From: Paenibacillus sp. SC116
Lineage (GTDB): Bacteria; Bacillota; Bacilli; Paenibacillales; Paenibacillaceae
DNA length: 64,000 bases
Direction of reading: 5' to 3'
Assembly (NCBI RefSeq): GCF_024733555.1
Contig: NZ_JANIOF010000010.1
Coordinates: forward strand, 1-64,000
The notes beneath the pieces were generated by a model. The model saw only the letters and a program-made list of their open reading frames with translations. It had not been told where the DNA came from and searched no databases. Shown in pieces: positions 9,903 through 20,079 of the stretch (the stretch's first letter is position 1; every line of letters begins with the position of its first letter). The position numbers and the translations under genes are program-made.

Positions 9903-9950
9903 ATGGCAGCTTCCCTGTCCTTGTGAATTGGCTTCTTTATCTCTTACTTC

Positions 9951-10871
9951 CTAAGTATCAGTATCTAGTCGCTCAACCAAAGCAGTTAAATCTTCTTTAT
10001 TAAACTGATAAGCCTCGTTACAGAAATGGCAAACGACTTCTGCCTGACCTTCTTCTTCAATAAGCTCGTTCAATTCCTGCTTGCCTAGGCTAATTAATGT
10101 TGCTTCCACTCGATCACGGGAACATTGGCAACGGAACGCAATCGGAAGTGTGTCCATAATTTTTACATCATCTACGATCCTAGCGAGTAGCTCTTCAAGC
10201 TCCAACCCTTGATCCAACAACGCCGTTACTGGCGGCAGCACGCTTAGCGACTTCTCAATCTTCGTAATCTGCTCATCGCTCAATCCAGGCAAGAGCTGTA
10301 TAATAAATCCGCCCGCATGAAGAACCGAGTTGTCAGCATCTACAAGCACACCTAACCCTACAGCTGATGGCGTCTGCTCGGATGTAACGAAGTAATACGT
10401 AAAGTCTTCACCCAGCTCACCTGAAACAATTGGGGAACTCCCTCGATAAGGCTCCTTAAGACCCAAATCTTTAGTGACGTGGATGAATCCATCACGACCA
10501 ACGGCACCTGCAACATCTAGCTTGCCTGCACTATTGCTTGCAAGATGAACTTGTGGATGTGTGACATAACCACGCACTTCCCCTTTTGCATTGGCATCCG
10601 CCACAATTTGACCAATCGGGCCATCGCCCTTTACTTGTACGGTCAACTTCTCGTTGCCTTTGAGCATGGCTCCCATCATTGCAGCGGCAGTAGCTGTACG
10701 TCCAAGCGCAGCTGTTGCTGTCGGATAAGTCTGATGACGGCGTTGCAACTCATTAACTAGCTTCGTTGTACGAACTGCAAATACACGTACCTGTCCTTGC
10801 ATAGCCATACCACGTACGAGCATGTCTGAACGATCTTCTGTTGGTGTTTGTTCTGTATTTACTTCTGTCAT
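9951..10871 (-). CDS. hslO: Redox-regulated chaperone Hsp33
   Basis: Holdase activated by oxidation and heat. The C-terminal zinc-binding redox switch is complete: Cys248 and Cys250 (FRCQCSRD), Cys281 and Cys284 (CHFCNEAY). The N-terminal domain begins at about residue 17 with LVRGMAMQGQVRVFAV. Length 306 is close to the usual 290; the extra is a non-conserved N-terminus. The ATG at 10871 follows GGGAGG. It lies between coaX and the foldase. Confidence 0.96.
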   Translation of the reverse strand: MTEVNTEQTPTEDRSDMLVRGMAMQGQVRVFAVRTTKLVNELQRRHQTYPTATAALGRTATAAAMMGAMLKGNEKLTVQVKGDGPIGQIVADANAKGEVRGYVTHPQVHLASNSAGKLDVAGAVGRDGFIHVTKDLGLKEPYRGSSPIVSGELGEDFTYYFVTSEQTPSAVGLGVLVDADNSVLHAGGFIIQLLPGLSDEQITKIEKSLSVLPPVTALLDQGLELEELLARIVDDVKIMDTLPIAFRCQCSRDRVEATLISLGKQELNELIEEEGQAEVVCHFCNEAYQFNKEDLTALVERLDTDT

Positions 10872-10988
10872 TTCAATTGATGCCTCCCGTTCCTACATAC
10901 ACTTAGACGCAAATAAAGCCACTTAGGTTACGCATCTATAAGCTTTCTTTATATTTACTATTTGTTGTGTTTGTTATTTATATCGACT

Positions 10989-11759
10989 TTATTTGTTCCG
11001 AAGATAAATTAAGCGCAATCCTTCCAACGTTAACAGCGGATCTGTCTTCTCAATGGATTTGGACTCGCTCGCTATCATCTCAGCTAGCCCGCCAGTTGCA
11101 ATTACAAGCGGCTTTGTGCCAAGCTCTTCTTCAATACGACCTACAATACCATCAACCTGTCCAGCATAACCGAAAATAATACCCGCCTGCATCGAATGAA
11201 CCGTATTTCTTCCAATGACCGATTTCGGCTTCGTCAGCTCTATACGCGGCAGCTTGGCTGCACGTTGATAAAGTGCCTCCGTTGAGATCCCAATACCGGG
11301 GAGAATTGCTCCACCCAAATAGCTGCCCTGCTCATCAATTACATCAAAAGTTGTTGCTGTACCAAAGTCAACAACGACAAGCGGCCCATGTCCACCATAT
11401 TGGTCAATCGCAGCAACCGCATTCACGATGCGATCTGCGCCTACTTCTTTCGGATTCTCATAGCGTATGTTCAATCCGGTCTTTACACCAGGACCTACAA
11501 CAAGCGGCGTGTGCTTCAAATACTTCGTGCACATTTCCTCAATTGTACGCACAATAGGCGGAACAACAGATGATATGATGACCCCATGGAGATTATTAAT
11601 AGACACTCCTGCCATCGAGAACAAATTGTGTATCATGACACCATACTCATCTGAAGTTGCTTGACGATTAGTCGATAAGCGCCAATGATGGAGCAGCGTG
11701 CTCTCTTCATACACACCTAGTACTATGTTGGTATTGCCTATATCGACGACCAATATCAC
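10989..11759 (-). CDS. coaX: Type III pantothenate kinase
   Basis: First step of coenzyme A synthesis, phosphorylating pantothenate. ASKHA-fold motifs: [10 protein letters not shown] at the N-terminus, [23 protein letters not shown] start it at the GTG at 11759, which follows GAAGG and the nadC stop and gives 256 residues as in the family. The longer frame to 11783 would overlap nadC and lacks a ribosome site. It joins CoA synthesis to the NAD genes just upstream. Confidence 0.93.
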   Translation of the reverse strand: MILVVDIGNTNIVLGVYEESTLLHHWRLSTNRQATSDEYGVMIHNLFSMAGVSINNLHGVIISSVVPPIVRTIEEMCTKYLKHTPLVVGPGVKTGLNIRYENPKEVGADRIVNAVAAIDQYGGHGPLVVVDFGTATTFDVIDEQGSYLGGAILPGIGISTEALYQRAAKLPRIELTKPKSVIGRNTVHSMQAGIIFGYAGQVDGIVGRIEEELGTKPLVIATGGLAEMIASESKSIEKTDPLLTLEGLRLIYLRNK

Positions 11760-11763
11760 AACG

Positions 11764-12627
11764 TTAACCTTCTTTCTGTTCATTCAAATCAAGACTGATA
11801 TCTAAAGCATGGAACGAATACGTAAGTGCACCTACTGAAATAATATCAACACCAGTCAGTGCCTTATCACGAATTGTATCCAGATTTACTCCCCCAGATG
11901 CCTCAATCAATATATGAGGAGAATGGGATCGGATAACTTGGACTGCTTCACGCATCTGTTCCAGCTGCATATTATCGAGCATAATAATATCAGCTTGTGC
12001 CTCCAGCGCTTCCTGAACTTGCACCAATGACTCCGTCTCTACTTCCACTTTCATGGTGTAAGGGATTTGTTCTTTGGCACGAGTAACTGCCTCGCGAATG
12101 CCGCCAGCACCCTTAATATGATTATCCTTGATCATGACCGCATCATACAACCCATAACGATGATTTGAGCCGCCGCCTACTCGAACTGCGTACTTTTCCA
12201 ACGCACGATGACCAGGTGTCGTCTTACGAGTATCAACGAGTCTAACCTCAAGATCAGCTATCGCCTGCACGTAAGCAGATGTTTTAGTAGCAATGCCAGA
12301 CAAACGCTGCATCATATTTAATGCTAACCGCTCACCTTGCAAAATACTAGCTGTATTGCCTTCCACCTCAGCCAGTACCGTCCCTCTGGAGATACGATCT
12401 CCTTCATGTACAAGGGCACGAAATTGCAAACTAGGATCAACTACCTCAAATACAGCTTCTGCAACAGGCAAGCCAGCAATGATTCCATCTTCTTTCGCGT
12501 GAATGATACCTTTCGATTGATGGCCTTGAGGAATGGTAAACGCAGTCGTTACATCCCCTGTACCAATATCCTCCCGCAACCATGCTGAAATTTGATCACG
12601 CAACATAAGCCGTTCGACATTAAACAT
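11764..12627 (-). CDS. nadC: Nicotinate-nucleotide pyrophosphorylase (quinolinate phosphoribosyltransferase)
   Basis: Converts quinolinate and PRPP to nicotinate mononucleotide. Shows [12 protein letters not shown] near the N-terminus, [16 protein letters not shown], and the C-terminal barrel with [12 protein letters not shown] and [11 protein letters not shown]. The ATG at 12627 overlaps the nadB stop by 8 bases and is preceded by AGAGGAG; a TTG two codons earlier is an alternative. Third step of the de novo NAD pathway after nadA and nadB. Confidence 0.95.
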   Translation of the reverse strand: MFNVERLMLRDQISAWLREDIGTGDVTTAFTIPQGHQSKGIIHAKEDGIIAGLPVAEAVFEVVDPSLQFRALVHEGDRISRGTVLAEVEGNTASILQGERLALNMMQRLSGIATKTSAYVQAIADLEVRLVDTRKTTPGHRALEKYAVRVGGGSNHRYGLYDAVMIKDNHIKGAGGIREAVTRAKEQIPYTMKVEVETESLVQVQEALEAQADIIMLDNMQLEQMREAVQVIRSHSPHILIEASGGVNLDTIRDKALTGVDIISVGALTYSFHALDISLDLNEQKEG

Positions 12628-14236
12628 GAGCAATTCTCTCCTCTGTTATCCCTTGTTCCCGTTGAACAAGAGTATGCTTCAACCAATGTTCATCCATGCG
12701 CTCTGGATAATCCAGCCGATAATGAGCACCGCGGCTCTCTTGCCGCCACAGTGCACTATCTGTCGTCAGCTTCGCACAAGTAAGCAAATTCGCAAATTCA
12801 AAATCTTCTCGCCGAGTTAATCGAGTTTGTAAAAAACCAAACTGACGCTGCAATTCTTCTTGACCTTTACTGAGGCTTTGTTCGTCACGATGCAGCCCAG
12901 CATAACGAACCATGACCTTTTGCAGCTTCAAACGACGCTCCACGACAGCCTGAATTGGCAAGTCCCTGCGCCCAGCATCATACTCAAGTTTTATATTTAA
13001 CTTCGACAAAGGATCAAGCGTATCAATACGCTCTACGATCCGACGTCCAAATACGATTGCCTCCGACAGCGAATTGCTCGCTAGACGATTAGCACCGTGC
13101 ACACCTGTAGATGATGCCTCACCACAAGCAAATAATCGCGTTAGATTGGTCTCACCATTTAGATCTGTCTTAACGCCACCCATCGTATAATGAGCAGCTG
13201 GTGCAACAGGAATCCAATCACTAGATAAATCGAGTCCATACTGTAGGCATGTCTCATAAATAGTTGGGAAACGATGCTTTACCATCTCTTCTGATTCATG
13301 CGTCATATCTAAGTATACAAAGGTTGACTTCGTCGCTTCCATCTCACTTACAATAGCTCGCGCTACGATATCACGCGGGGCCAACTCCAGTTGTGGATGG
13401 TAGTTACTCATAAAGCGCTCTCCCTTAATATTGCGTAAAATTGCCCCTTCACCACGCACAGCTTCCGAGACTAAAAAGCGTGGAGCGCTTGGATAACAGA
13501 GGGCTGTAGGATGGAACTGAATAAACTCCATATCCTGAATAACTGCACCAGCTCGATATGCCATCGCAATGCCATCTCCAGTAGCAACCTCCGGGTTGGT
13601 TGTATAGCGATACATCTGTCCTGCTCCGCCAGTACACAACACAGTCGCTTTCCCAGTTAAGTATAAGCGTTCTCCCGTTGGACGCTGAATAAGAGCACCT
13701 CGACATTCTCCCTCATGAACCATCAAGTCAATGGCAAAATGATCATCCCATACTTCAATATTCGGGATCGTTCCTACTTTATCAGCAAGTGCGCGGACAA
13801 TTTCATAGCCCGTAGCATCACCTTGAGCATGCAAAATACGACGGTGACTATGAGCCCCTTCTTTTGTTAATGCCAGCTCACCATTTTCAAGATCGAATGT
13901 TGTACCCATCTTCATGAGCTCTTTCACACCTTCTGGACCTTCGTGTACAAGTGCATCTACTGCCCCTTCTACACATAGACCTGCTCCAGCAAAAATCGTG
14001 TCTTGTCGGTGATATAACGGCGAATCATCATCTGCAATAACGGCGGCAATGCCACCCTGCGCATAACGCGTATTGCTGTCGAATAGCGATTTCTTCGTAA
14101 TAAGCGTTACATGATAATGCTTGCTCGCCAAAATAGCGGTATACAAGCCAGCTATACCAGCTCCGATAATAATAACGTCTGTCTTCACTTCTGGCAGGGT
14201 ATCTAAGGAGAAATCAACTAAGTAACGCGGTATCAT
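12620..14236 (-). CDS. nadB: L-aspartate oxidase
   Basis: FAD enzyme that oxidises aspartate to iminoaspartate, the substrate of NadA. The Rossmann motif VIIIGAGIAGLYTAI (about 21-35) is followed by NTRYAQGGIAAV, the flavin-contact segment, and YTMGGVKTDLNGETN with the succinate-dehydrogenase-like active site. Length 538 is typical. The ATG at 14236 has AGGAG before it. It sits 69 bp after nadA, and its 3' end overlaps nadC, so the three are one operon. Confidence 0.97.
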   Translation of the reverse strand: MIPRYLVDFSLDTLPEVKTDVIIIGAGIAGLYTAILASKHYHVTLITKKSLFDSNTRYAQGGIAAVIADDDSPLYHRQDTIFAGAGLCVEGAVDALVHEGPEGVKELMKMGTTFDLENGELALTKEGAHSHRRILHAQGDATGYEIVRALADKVGTIPNIEVWDDHFAIDLMVHEGECRGALIQRPTGERLYLTGKATVLCTGGAGQMYRYTTNPEVATGDGIAMAYRAGAVIQDMEFIQFHPTALCYPSAPRFLVSEAVRGEGAILRNIKGERFMSNYHPQLELAPRDIVARAIVSEMEATKSTFVYLDMTHESEEMVKHRFPTIYETCLQYGLDLSSDWIPVAPAAHYTMGGVKTDLNGETNLTRLFACGEASSTGVHGANRLASNSLSEAIVFGRRIVERIDTLDPLSKLNIKLEYDAGRRDLPIQAVVERRLKLQKVMVRYAGLHRDEQSLSKGQEELQRQFGFLQTRLTRREDFEFANLLTCAKLTTDSALWRQESRGAHYRLDYPERMDEHWLKHTLVQREQGITEERIAHV

Positions 14237-14305
14237 GACCGTTCACTCCTTCTATTTTATACCTCCACTAACATACGATAGGCTTGAACAGAAGAGTAGC
14301 GCATG

Positions 14306-15250
14306 CTACTTTACCTGTAACATGCGCTCCAATGATAGCCGTGCTTGCTCAGCAACATGCGGCGGCACATAAATCTGCGGCGACATGTTCTCCAAACACT
14401 TCACTAGCTTCTTTAAATTGTTTACTTTCATATTCGGACATACCAAATATTTCGTAGCAAAGTGGAATGCCTTATGCGGACTGTCTTTACGAAGCTGATA
14501 TCCGGTTCCGTCCTCGGTACCCACAATAAACTCTGTACAATCTGAATCTCTACAATATTCAAGAATAGCTGTCGTACTACCTACAAAGTCACCCATCGCA
14601 ACCACTTCAGGGCGGCACTCTGGATGAACAACGAATTGGGCGTTCGGATACTGCGCTTTCATTTCCACAACATCTTTGACTGTAAGCATGTCGTGTGTAT
14701 TGCAATATCCTTCCCAAATAATCATTTCTCGACCTGTCTTCTGCTGTACATAATGACCTAGATTCTTGTCAGGTACCCAAATAATTTCTTCCGCATCCAA
14801 CGATTCGATGACTTTCACCGCATTGGATGAAGTGCAGCATATATCTGTCTCCGCCTTTATATCAGCAGATGAATTAATATACGTAACTACCTTAGCATTC
14901 GGATGCTGAGCCTTCAACTTGCGAAGACCATCAACATGGACCATATCTGCCATTGGACAGCCGGCACGTTCGTCAGGAATAATGACCGTTTTATTCGGTG
15001 CCAGTATTTTGGCGCTCTCCCCCATGAAATGAACACCACAAAATACAATCACTTCCGCATCTGTCTGTGCAGCTTTTTGAGCCAATAAAAAAGAATCTCC
15101 TCGAAAATCTGCCACTTCTTGAATCTCATCTCGTTGATAATAATGAGCTAAAATAATAGCGTTTCTTTCTTTCTTCAACTGCTCAAGCCGCTCGCGCAGC
15201 TCGCGATTCTGCTCTTCTTTGCGTGCTAGTGCCAATGCTTCCAATTGCAA
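14306..15250 (-). CDS. nadA: Quinolinate synthase
   Basis: Oxygen-sensitive [4Fe-4S] enzyme condensing iminoaspartate with dihydroxyacetone phosphate. Conserved: AIILAHYYQRDEIQEVADF, VFCGVHFMGESAKIL, DERAGCPMAD, HPECRPEVVAMGD and a late YLVCPNM; three of these cysteines should hold the cluster. Start chosen at the TTG at 15250 because AAGGAG stands 9 nt before it and a consensus promoter lies inside the upstream part of the longer frame (to 15313), making that start impossible. This gives 315 codons. First gene of nadABC-coaX-hslO-foldase. Confidence 0.93.
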   Translation of the reverse strand: MQLEALALARKEEQNRELRERLEQLKKERNAIILAHYYQRDEIQEVADFRGDSFLLAQKAAQTDAEVIVFCGVHFMGESAKILAPNKTVIIPDERAGCPMADMVHVDGLRKLKAQHPNAKVVTYINSSADIKAETDICCTSSNAVKVIESLDAEEIIWVPDKNLGHYVQQKTGREMIIWEGYCNTHDMLTVKDVVEMKAQYPNAQFVVHPECRPEVVAMGDFVGSTTAILEYCRDSDCTEFIVGTEDGTGYQLRKDSPHKAFHFATKYLVCPNMKVNNLKKLVKCLENMSPQIYVPPHVAEQARLSLERMLQVK

Positions 15251-15284
15251 GTAGACCCACTCCTTGGCCTTGTCATTAACACTT

Positions 15285-15313
15285 AATTTACACAACGGTA
15301 GTACGTGTGTCAA
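15285..15313 (-). promoter_or_regulatory. Promoter of the nadABC operon
   Basis: Minus-strand -35 TTGACA (15308-15313), 17-bp spacer, -10 TAAATT (15285-15290), about 35 bp before the nadA start. It fixes nadA as first gene. A NiaR site may overlap but none is recognised with certainty. Confidence 0.7.
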
Positions 15314-15420
15314 TTCACAAATACAGCTTATGCAACATCTAATACCCTGATAAATCGCGCTTAATCAACGTCAGCCGCCCTGATGCGCCGAAAACTAATT
15401 TTTTCTAAATTGAACATATA

Positions 15421-15457
15421 TAAAAATAAGAGCACGCCCCGCAGGGTGTGCTCTTAT
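15421..15457 (-). terminator. ftsH terminator
   Basis: Minus-strand stem ATAAGAGCACACCC/GGGCGTGCTCTTAT with a short TGCG-type loop, followed by TTTTTA. It lies 27 bases after the ftsH stop and isolates ftsH from nadA. Confidence 0.9.
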
Positions 15458-15484
15458 CAGGATAAACAGCAGATTAAGCCACTG

Positions 15485-17629
15485 TTACTTATCTTCATCC
15501 TTCTTCTCCACATCAGGAGTTGAAGAATCATTCGTAGTTGTTGGTTCAAGATTACCTGCTGGCTCTACCTCATTGTCAGGCTTACCAACTAGATTAATCT
15601 TCACATCACTTGTACGAGTCTTATCCGTTGGAGGAAGAATATCCACATGCGGTTCTGCCTTAGATTCTGTTGGCTGCTCCACAGAAGTTGGAGCTTGCTC
15701 AGCGTTATCTTCAGCTATAACCGTTGTTTCCTTCTTGCTCAGTGTCACGGATGGACCGTTAGATGCTGTTTCCGAATCAGCCAACTTACCAGTGTCGATA
15801 AGTTCTTTAATCTGTTCGAAATCAAGCGTCTCCTTCTCAAGAAGCGTCTGTGCGATAAGATGAACTTCACGCTCGTGCTTCTTAAGCAGGTTTCTTGCAA
15901 TATCGTAGCAAGAGTTAATCATATTTTGCATCTCTTGGTCGATTTGATAAGCAATTGTATCCGAATAGTTCTGCTCGTGTCCAAGATCACGACCGAGGAA
16001 CACTTCGCCTTGACGTGTACCGAACTGCATCGGACCAAGCTTATCGCTCATACCGTATTCCATAATCATACTGCGTACGATACGAGTAGCTTGCTGGAAG
16101 TCACTATATGCTCCAGTGCCAATCTCACCAATAAAGATTTCCTCAGCAACACGACCACCGAGGAGTCCTGTTACTTTATCCAACAATTCCTGCTTCGTTA
16201 CGAGCATACGATCTTCTTTCGGAAGCATGATGACGTATCCGCCTGCTTTACCGCGTGGAATAATCGTAACTTTGTGAACCATATCAGCATGCTCCAAGAA
16301 GTAGCCAATAATCGTATGACCTGCTTCGTGATAAGCGACAATTCGCTTCTCACGATCACTGATCATGCGGCTGCGCTTCTCAGTGCCGACGATGACGCGG
16401 TCAATCGCCTCATCCACGTCTTGCATGATAATTTCTTTATGGTTCTTGCGAGCGGCTAGAAGCGCTGCTTCATTCAACAAATTCTCAAGGTCTGCACCTG
16501 TGAATCCAGTTGTCCGCTTCGCGATTGTGTTCAAGTTGACGTCCTTAGCCAGTGGCTTGTTTCGTGCATGTACAAGCAACACGGATTCACGACCTTTAAC
16601 ATCTGGGCGATCTACCGTAATTTGACGGTCAAAACGTCCCGGACGAAGCAAGGCTGGGTCCAAAATATCAGGGCGGTTCGTTGCTGCCACGATAATAATA
16701 CCTTCATTAGCACCGAATCCATCCATCTCAACAAGCAATTGGTTAAGCGTCTGTTCACGCTCATCATGACCACCGCCGACTCCAGCTCCACGCTGGCGAC
16801 CAACTGCGTCAATCTCATCAATAAAGATAATACATGGTGCATTCTTCTTTGCATTCTCGAACAAATCCCTTACACGGGATGCACCGACACCGACGAACAT
16901 TTCGACGAAGTCAGAACCAGAGATGCTGAAGAATGGCACACCTGCTTCACCTGCTACCGCGCGTGCAAGAAGCGTCTTACCTGTTCCCGGAGGACCGTTC
17001 AACAGGACACCTTTTGGAATACGGGCTCCAAGCGCCGCGAACTTGCGAGGGTCTTTAAGGAACTCAACTACCTCAACAAGCTCCTGCTTCTCTTCATCTG
17101 CACCAGCTACGTCCTCAAACGTAACTTTCTTCTTCTCTTCATTGTACAAGCGAGCACGGCTCTTACCGAAGTTCATAACCTTGCCGCCGCCACCTTGGGC
17201 TTGATTGAACAAGAAGAAGAACAGGATGAACATAATAATTAACGGAAGGAAGGAAGTTAAGAGCGTTAACCAGATGCTAGGCTCCTTCATCTTCACCCAA
17301 TCAACCTTAAGATCCTTCTGCGTATCAGTAGCTTTAGTAATCTCTTCTACAGCCGAATCAGTATCCGGTATGTAAGTAACGAATTCCTTGGACTTAGTCC
17401 CTGCAGGGGCATCTTTAGGAATGTTCTTATATTTACCGATGACTAGGTTGGATCGACCTTCATATTGAACTTTAAGTTCTTCTATATTACCGGCTGCTAG
17501 TTCTTTACGGAACTGGTCGTATCTTGGGTTGTGAGCGGCTTCTTTCCCACTACCTAAAAACTGGGCGATCCCCACTACAACCAGAAAAATAATTAGATAA
17601 AAACCAGAGTTCTTGATGAAGCGACTCAT
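15485..17629 (-). CDS. ftsH: ATP-dependent zinc metalloprotease FtsH
   Basis: Membrane-bound AAA protease for quality control and sporulation. Two membrane segments (about 9-26 and 118-141) flank the extracytoplasmic domain. Walker A GPPGTGKT (212-219), Walker [10 protein letters not shown] (266-274), and the zinc site HEAGH (434-438) are intact. At 714 residues it is about 75 longer than the usual form; the extra is an acidic, Thr/Pro-rich tail after about residue 635, probably disordered. Own promoter and terminator. Confidence 0.97.
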   Translation of the reverse strand: MSRFIKNSGFYLIIFLVVVGIAQFLGSGKEAAHNPRYDQFRKELAAGNIEELKVQYEGRSNLVIGKYKNIPKDAPAGTKSKEFVTYIPDTDSAVEEITKATDTQKDLKVDWVKMKEPSIWLTLLTSFLPLIIMFILFFFLFNQAQGGGGKVMNFGKSRARLYNEEKKKVTFEDVAGADEEKQELVEVVEFLKDPRKFAALGARIPKGVLLNGPPGTGKTLLARAVAGEAGVPFFSISGSDFVEMFVGVGASRVRDLFENAKKNAPCIIFIDEIDAVGRQRGAGVGGGHDEREQTLNQLLVEMDGFGANEGIIIVAATNRPDILDPALLRPGRFDRQITVDRPDVKGRESVLLVHARNKPLAKDVNLNTIAKRTTGFTGADLENLLNEAALLAARKNHKEIIMQDVDEAIDRVIVGTEKRSRMISDREKRIVAYHEAGHTIIGYFLEHADMVHKVTIIPRGKAGGYVIMLPKEDRMLVTKQELLDKVTGLLGGRVAEEIFIGEIGTGAYSDFQQATRIVRSMIMEYGMSDKLGPMQFGTRQGEVFLGRDLGHEQNYSDTIAYQIDQEMQNMINSCYDIARNLLKKHEREVHLIAQTLLEKETLDFEQIKELIDTGKLADSETASNGPSVTLSKKETTVIAEDNAEQAPTSVEQPTESKAEPHVDILPPTDKTRTSDVKINLVGKPDNEVEPAGNLEPTTTNDSSTPDVEKKDEDK

Positions 17630-17658
17630 CCCCTACCTCCTCTCAAAGACACGAAATT

Positions 17659-17688
17659 ATTGTATCATAGCATGTCTCGCCATCACAA
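17659..17688 (-). promoter_or_regulatory. ftsH promoter
   Basis: Minus-strand -35 TTGTGA (17683-17688), 18-bp spacer, -10 TACAAT (17659-17664) with a TG at the extended -10 position. About 30 bp before the ftsH start. Confidence 0.6.
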
Positions 17689-17725
17689 CTCGATGCAAAA
17701 GCAAATATGAGTGACATGCTCCTGA

Positions 17726-18265
17726 TTATTTACTATAGACGTGCGGCTTCAAAACACCAATGTAAGGGAGGTTGCGATATTCTTCGGCATAATCAAGACC
17801 ATAGCCTACGATAAACTCATCAGGAAGTACGAAGCCTTTATAGTCGGCTTCCATGTTCGCTGAACGTCTTGCAGGCTTATCAAACAACGTGACCACTTTA
17901 ATAGATGCTGCGCTGCGTCCTTCAAGAATATTGATTAGATAGCTCAATGTAAGCCCTGTATCAATAATGTCTTCCACAATAAGTACATCTCGACCTTCGA
18001 CAGATACATCCAAGTCCTTCAAAATACGAACGACTCCAGAAGACTCTGTGGATGCGCCATAGCTGGAAACAGCCATGAAGTCCATTTCCATTGGAACTTC
18101 AATGCGCTTAACTAGATCCGCCATAAAGATAAATGCACCTTTAAGTATACAAATAACTAGCGGCTTCTTGCCAGCATAGTCGCGAGTCAGCTGTTCGCCC
18201 AGCTCTTTCACTCGCGCCTGAATTTCTTCTTCACTTATTACAACTTTCTCAATGTCGTTATGCAA
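17726..18265 (-). CDS. hprT: Hypoxanthine phosphoribosyltransferase
   Basis: Purine salvage enzyme making IMP/GMP from PRPP. The PRPP loop is [14 protein letters not shown], and the C-terminal [20 protein letters not shown] is diagnostic. Start moved to the TTG at 18265: AGGAGG lies 9 nt before it and the protein then begins [11 protein letters not shown] as in other HprT proteins (180 residues). The longer frame from 18328 has no homologous N-terminus. Lies between tilS and ftsH, as in B. subtilis, where the three cooperate. Confidence 0.95.
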   Translation of the reverse strand: MHNDIEKVVISEEEIQARVKELGEQLTRDYAGKKPLVICILKGAFIFMADLVKRIEVPMEMDFMAVSSYGASTESSGVVRILKDLDVSVEGRDVLIVEDIIDTGLTLSYLINILEGRSAASIKVVTLFDKPARRSANMEADYKGFVLPDEFIVGYGLDYAEEYRNLPYIGVLKPHVYSK

Positions 18266-18433
18266 TGATGGGCCCCTCCTAGAGTGAATACTAATACTTA
18301 TGTAGTCCATTCCGCCTTGATACGCCATTCACATCGATAGACGATACAAAAATTAGAAATAGACCCATATAACCAGCAAGCAGGCATCTGCCGCGCTGCA
18401 TACAAGATAACGGGAATCCGCCAAGCACATTAC

Positions 18434-20014
18434 CTAAATGTTAGGCTCCAAAGACAAATAAAGCAATGTGTCGGTATGAACCTGCACCAGTGCCTGATCA
18501 GAGCGACGTATGCCCGGCACCCAAAGTACCGTTCCATTACGATCCGTTACGATCGGATAAACCTCACGTAGTGATGCAGGAACTTTAGCATCGACGAACA
18601 TATCTTGCACCTTTTTGCTTCCATTTAGTCCTTGAATCCGCATCCGGTCACCAGACTGCCTTGTGCGTATGTGGAGTGGCCATTCCAATGCATCTGCATC
18701 GAATGCTGCATCATATATCCCAAGTGCTGCTGAGCTGCTTAATTTCCGCGATGTAATACGCCAATGAAGAGTCGAGGCGTGAAAGGGAATAACCGTATAA
18801 CCTGCTTCATTAGGACGCAGCAAAGTTATGGTATGTTCCGCATTCAACTGTTCCATGCGGGGAAATGGTCGTAGCCAGAGCAGTTGGCCATATTCGCGTC
18901 GGCATTCCATGCCTTGACCTATATCCGTCTTCCAAGTGGAAGGTACGTCACGCAGCGTTGCTAGTCGAACGCGCTCAATGGTGTCATAATCGATCGGATC
19001 CGCTACTTTATAAAGATAAGTTAATATTAGTTTAATCAATCTGCGTTGTAAAGCGACATGTAGCTTCAAAAAGTCCTCTCTTGCCACGATACATCCCGCT
19101 TCATAGAGCGTTCGATATACCTCAACACTCGAAATACGATTCCCGACACTCGAAATATGTACTCCTGCTTCTGCATCCCACTTCTCAACAAAGCTGTTAT
19201 ACCATGCATTTGCTTCTTGCTCCATCCAATCATGATCAGCACGAAGCGTATCTGCAATTCGACAAATGGATTGTACAGCTTGTGGGTTCTCCTGTTCAAG
19301 CAGCGGCATAATGTCCATCCTTAACCGATTGCGCAAATAAGTACGCTTCTCATTGCTGCTATCTTCAGCATATTTAATTTGTTCCTGTGCGCATAATTGG
19401 ATGATGTCCTTTTTGCGCAAATCGAGAAGAGGTCTTATGTAATTGAGTATATGTTTATTACTAGAAGAAGTGCTGTTTCCTTGCGTGTCATCTGCCCGCC
19501 TCCAAGACATACCCGACAAACCGCCCGCTCCTGCCCCGCGCAGCAAACGCATCAGTACGGTTTCCGCCTGATCGTCCGCATGGTGAGCTAAAGCTATGTA
19601 GGAAGCTCCGTGCTTTTCTGCCATTTGACACAAATATGTATAACGCAGCTCTCGTGCTGCTGCCTGGGCATTCATCTTTTGTTCTGTTGCATAAGAAGGT
19701 GCATCTACCCTTGCAACCTCACAGGGAAGTCCGAGTAACTGTGCCTCTCTACAGACAAGCTCGGCTTCTTCATCCGATTCTTCTCCACGAAACCCGTGAT
19801 GAACATGAGCGACAATGACATGCCTTGGGGCAATCTCTGCATGTTGACGTAGGGCGGCAAACATATGCATCATCAGCATTGAATCAGGACCCCCAGATAC
19901 AGCCAGCACCACGCTATCTCCTTGCTTCCATAAGCATTGCTGCTGTAGCAATTGTGCCCGTTCCTCAAGCCAATGCTCCCATTCCGTCGTGTGATTTGCC
20001 TTACTCGCTGTCAT
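18434..20014 (-). CDS. tilS: tRNA(Ile)-lysidine synthase
   Basis: Changes C34 of the tRNA-Ile CAU anticodon to lysidine with ATP and lysine. PP-loop SGGPDS at 40-45, VIVAHVHHGFRG, and ALAHHADDQAETVLMRLLRGAG in the N-terminal domain; the C-terminal domain carries GDRMRIQGLNGSKKVQDMFVDAKVP. At 526 residues it is somewhat longer than the B. subtilis protein, mainly in the middle linker. The ATG follows GGAGG. Confidence 0.95.
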   Translation of the reverse strand: MTASKANHTTEWEHWLEERAQLLQQQCLWKQGDSVVLAVSGGPDSMLMMHMFAALRQHAEIAPRHVIVAHVHHGFRGEESDEEAELVCREAQLLGLPCEVARVDAPSYATEQKMNAQAAARELRYTYLCQMAEKHGASYIALAHHADDQAETVLMRLLRGAGAGGLSGMSWRRADDTQGNSTSSSNKHILNYIRPLLDLRKKDIIQLCAQEQIKYAEDSSNEKRTYLRNRLRMDIMPLLEQENPQAVQSICRIADTLRADHDWMEQEANAWYNSFVEKWDAEAGVHISSVGNRISSVEVYRTLYEAGCIVAREDFLKLHVALQRRLIKLILTYLYKVADPIDYDTIERVRLATLRDVPSTWKTDIGQGMECRREYGQLLWLRPFPRMEQLNAEHTITLLRPNEAGYTVIPFHASTLHWRITSRKLSSSAALGIYDAAFDADALEWPLHIRTRQSGDRMRIQGLNGSKKVQDMFVDAKVPASLREVYPIVTDRNGTVLWVPGIRRSDQALVQVHTDTLLYLSLEPNI

Positions 20015-20079
20015 TGTTGGTCCTCCAGCCTATTAACCAATACTAACATGGTTTATTCATCCATTTACAAATTAAATAC

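Noticed and set aside
15647..16459. 270-codon plus-strand frame
   Set aside because: Entirely antisense to ftsH, with no family resemblance or ribosome site.
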